Below are positions 62,751 through 64,000 of a stretch of DNA of 64,000 nt, piece after piece. The stretch is from UBA721 sp002705165 (GTDB lineage Bacteria; Planctomycetota; Planctomycetia; Pirellulales; Pirellulaceae): the NCBI GenBank assembly GCA_045565995.1, contig JBJLEF010000001.1, positions 248,001-312,000 of the forward strand, written 5' to 3'. Made by a program: the position numbers and the translations under genes. Under the pieces are notes generated by a model that worked only from the letters and a program-made list of their open reading frames with translations, was not told the DNA's origin and did no database searches. How positions within the stretch are numbered: the stretch's first letter is position 1; each line of letters begins with the position of its first letter.

Positions 62751-64000
62751 ATGAAACACCTATCGTTCTTAGCTGGCCTTATTCTTTTCTTCGGCAATTT
62801 ACAAACTGTCATCGCTGAAGAGCCAACCAACATAATGACCATGTCCTTCCGTCAGGCCCAACCACTCCCTATCGGAACGGATCTACTCGAAGTCGGCAGT
62901 CATGTCACGACTCGACTATTGGATTTCAATGAAGATGGAACGATCGATCTACTCACTGGAAATGGTCAAGGCGAATTGAGAGCCTATCTGGGGAAACAGT
63001 CCGAAGACGGAATAAATTTCCAGCGCTCGATCTCTATTTATGCCGGCTCGAAATTGAAGTGGGGCAATACTTATACCGGTGTCGTACTAGCTCCTATTGC
63101 GGGCAACGAGAACGCCGATCTGATCGTTGCACATACCTCCAACAAAATCTCTATTCACCCCTGCAAATTCATCAACCGGCATCCGGTTTTCAGCGAAGAG
63201 TCGATTGAATTCACCGTGCAGGATAATTGTCAGGGACGTTTCGATGTAGCTGACTGGAATGGAGACGGACTGTACGACCTGATTACAGGGTCATTTGACG
63301 GCGCAGTCGTTTGGTACCCTAATACCGGTACCCAGCAACAACCTAACTTTGGGGAAGGCCAATCATTTCATGACATTCGCCGAGCTTACAACGCACAGCC
63401 TCGAATCATTGACTTCAATCAAGATGGCAAGTTGGATTTAGTACTGGGAGTAAACTGGGGAACCATTGAAGTCTACCTAAATACGGGGACCACTCACGAA
63501 CCAAAACTCACTGCCCCAACAACACTGCGTTGGGCTGATCAGGGCGGGGCATTAAACCTGCGTTCTTTAAATGGAGACGACACCACCCCTGACTTTGCTG
63601 ATCTCAACGGTGATGGCATTGTCGATCTGGTGAGTGGTGGCAAGAACGGCAAAGTGTTTCTCATGCAAGGGGTGGGAATTACCGACCATCTGACTGAACT
63701 AAAAGATCTTTTGAAGGCAAATCCGAAACAGCTGGGAATAAAGCTGAACGTAAATGAAGAGCTTCGCGGTAAAGCCTTTGGGCTACTCGGCAGTATGCAG
63801 GCAGCTCTCAATAGCGGATTAGTCCCGGAAGACTACCGAGCTCTGGTGGTCAAGGATCTGCAATCGCTGGTAGCTGATTTTTCTCATTACTTCCGGCGGC
63901 AGAAATGGGATCTGGAGAAGACTCCTCATATGCCCGCATTTGCAGCACAAATGTGGATTGTGCTGTTTGAAGCCTATCCGGACTCTCTGAAAAACCGACA
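62751..64000 (+). CDS. FG-GAP/VCBS repeat protein (partial, runs off the right end)
   Basis: The open frame runs from an ATG at 62751 to the end of the window (416 codons, no stop). It has a signal peptide (MKHLSFLAGLILFFGNLQTVIA) and a beta-propeller of FG-GAP/VCBS repeats, each with a calcium-binding DxNxDGxxD loop: DFNEDGTIDL, DWNGDGLYDL, DFNQDGKLDL and DLNGDGIVDL. Following the propeller (about 30-305) is a helical segment (from about 310). Such propellers often bind polysaccharide or act as surface adhesins. It diverges from the PSCyt1 operon across 257 bases. The rest of the protein cannot be seen. Confidence 0.9.
   Translation, partial: MKHLSFLAGLILFFGNLQTVIAEEPTNIMTMSFRQAQPLPIGTDLLEVGSHVTTRLLDFNEDGTIDLLTGNGQGELRAYLGKQSEDGINFQRSISIYAGSKLKWGNTYTGVVLAPIAGNENADLIVAHTSNKISIHPCKFINRHPVFSEESIEFTVQDNCQGRFDVADWNGDGLYDLITGSFDGAVVWYPNTGTQQQPNFGEGQSFHDIRRAYNAQPRIIDFNQDGKLDLVLGVNWGTIEVYLNTGTTHEPKLTAPTTLRWADQGGALNLRSLNGDDTTPDFADLNGDGIVDLVSGGKNGKVFLMQGVGITDHLTELKDLLKANPKQLGIKLNVNEELRGKAFGLLGSMQAALNSGLVPEDYRALVVKDLQSLVADFSHYFRRQKWDLEKTPHMPAFAAQMWIVLFEAYPDSLKNR

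Overview
The window reads as chromosomal DNA of a planctomycete (Planctomycetota), probably a marine or aquatic heterotroph. The basis is the density of gene families typical of that phylum: two DUF1501 proteins each paired with a DUF1549/DUF1553 protein (one carrying an N-terminal planctomycete cytochrome-like motif), five secreted sulfatases, a DUF1080-type lectin-fold protein, TDAGL-type leucine-rich repeats, a Tat-exported Gfo/Idh/MocA oxidoreductase and two csrA genes. I cannot name the genus from sequence alone. No insertion sequence, phage gene or CRISPR array was found.

Left part (1-13.9 kb): a leftward complex I operon (nuoI, a DUF2203 gene, nuoA, nuoC, nuoD, nuoH, nuoJ running off the left edge; no nuoB between nuoA and nuoC), then csrA, tRNA-Glu, an MqnA/MqnD-family menaquinone gene, a second csrA, a leftward comF-like/DUF502/hemC run, and a rightward aminotransferase and LptF/LptG permease.

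Middle (13.9-30 kb): a Gly/Met-repeat lipoprotein, an SDR dehydrogenase with a strong two-way terminator, a leftward DUF1549/DUF1553 - DUF1501 - WD40 operon, then rpsD followed closely by lpdA and, after a 269-base gap, aceE and aceF (pyruvate dehydrogenase), and an SH3-domain secreted protein.

Next (29.6-47.8 kb): a Tat-exported molybdopterin oxidoreductase operon (four-cluster Fe-S protein, catalytic subunit, TorD-type chaperone; no membrane anchor gene), a secreted protein of unknown function, leuS, map, a 1290-residue MFS/PDZ-like/PlsC/AMP-ligase fusion for phospholipid recycling, a leucine-rich-repeat lipoprotein preceded by a pentanucleotide repeat, a Gfo/Idh/MocA oxidoreductase, a RidA-family gene and trhO.

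Right part (47.7-64 kb): a PhyH-family dioxygenase and a rightward run of three sulfatases with a DUF1080-type protein face a leftward operon of PSCyt1/DUF1549/DUF1553 - DUF1501 - sulfatase - sulfatase. The window ends inside an FG-GAP/VCBS repeat protein. This part looks like an extracytoplasmic system for desulfating polysaccharides, although no glycoside hydrolase is present here. The items most worth following up are the four-part Aas-like fusion, the anchorless Mo oxidoreductase whose Fe-S partner has a Cys-to-His change, the repeat-rich lipoprotein, the sulfatase with a CTTTR active-site motif, and the two differently partnered DUF1501/DUF1549 modules.
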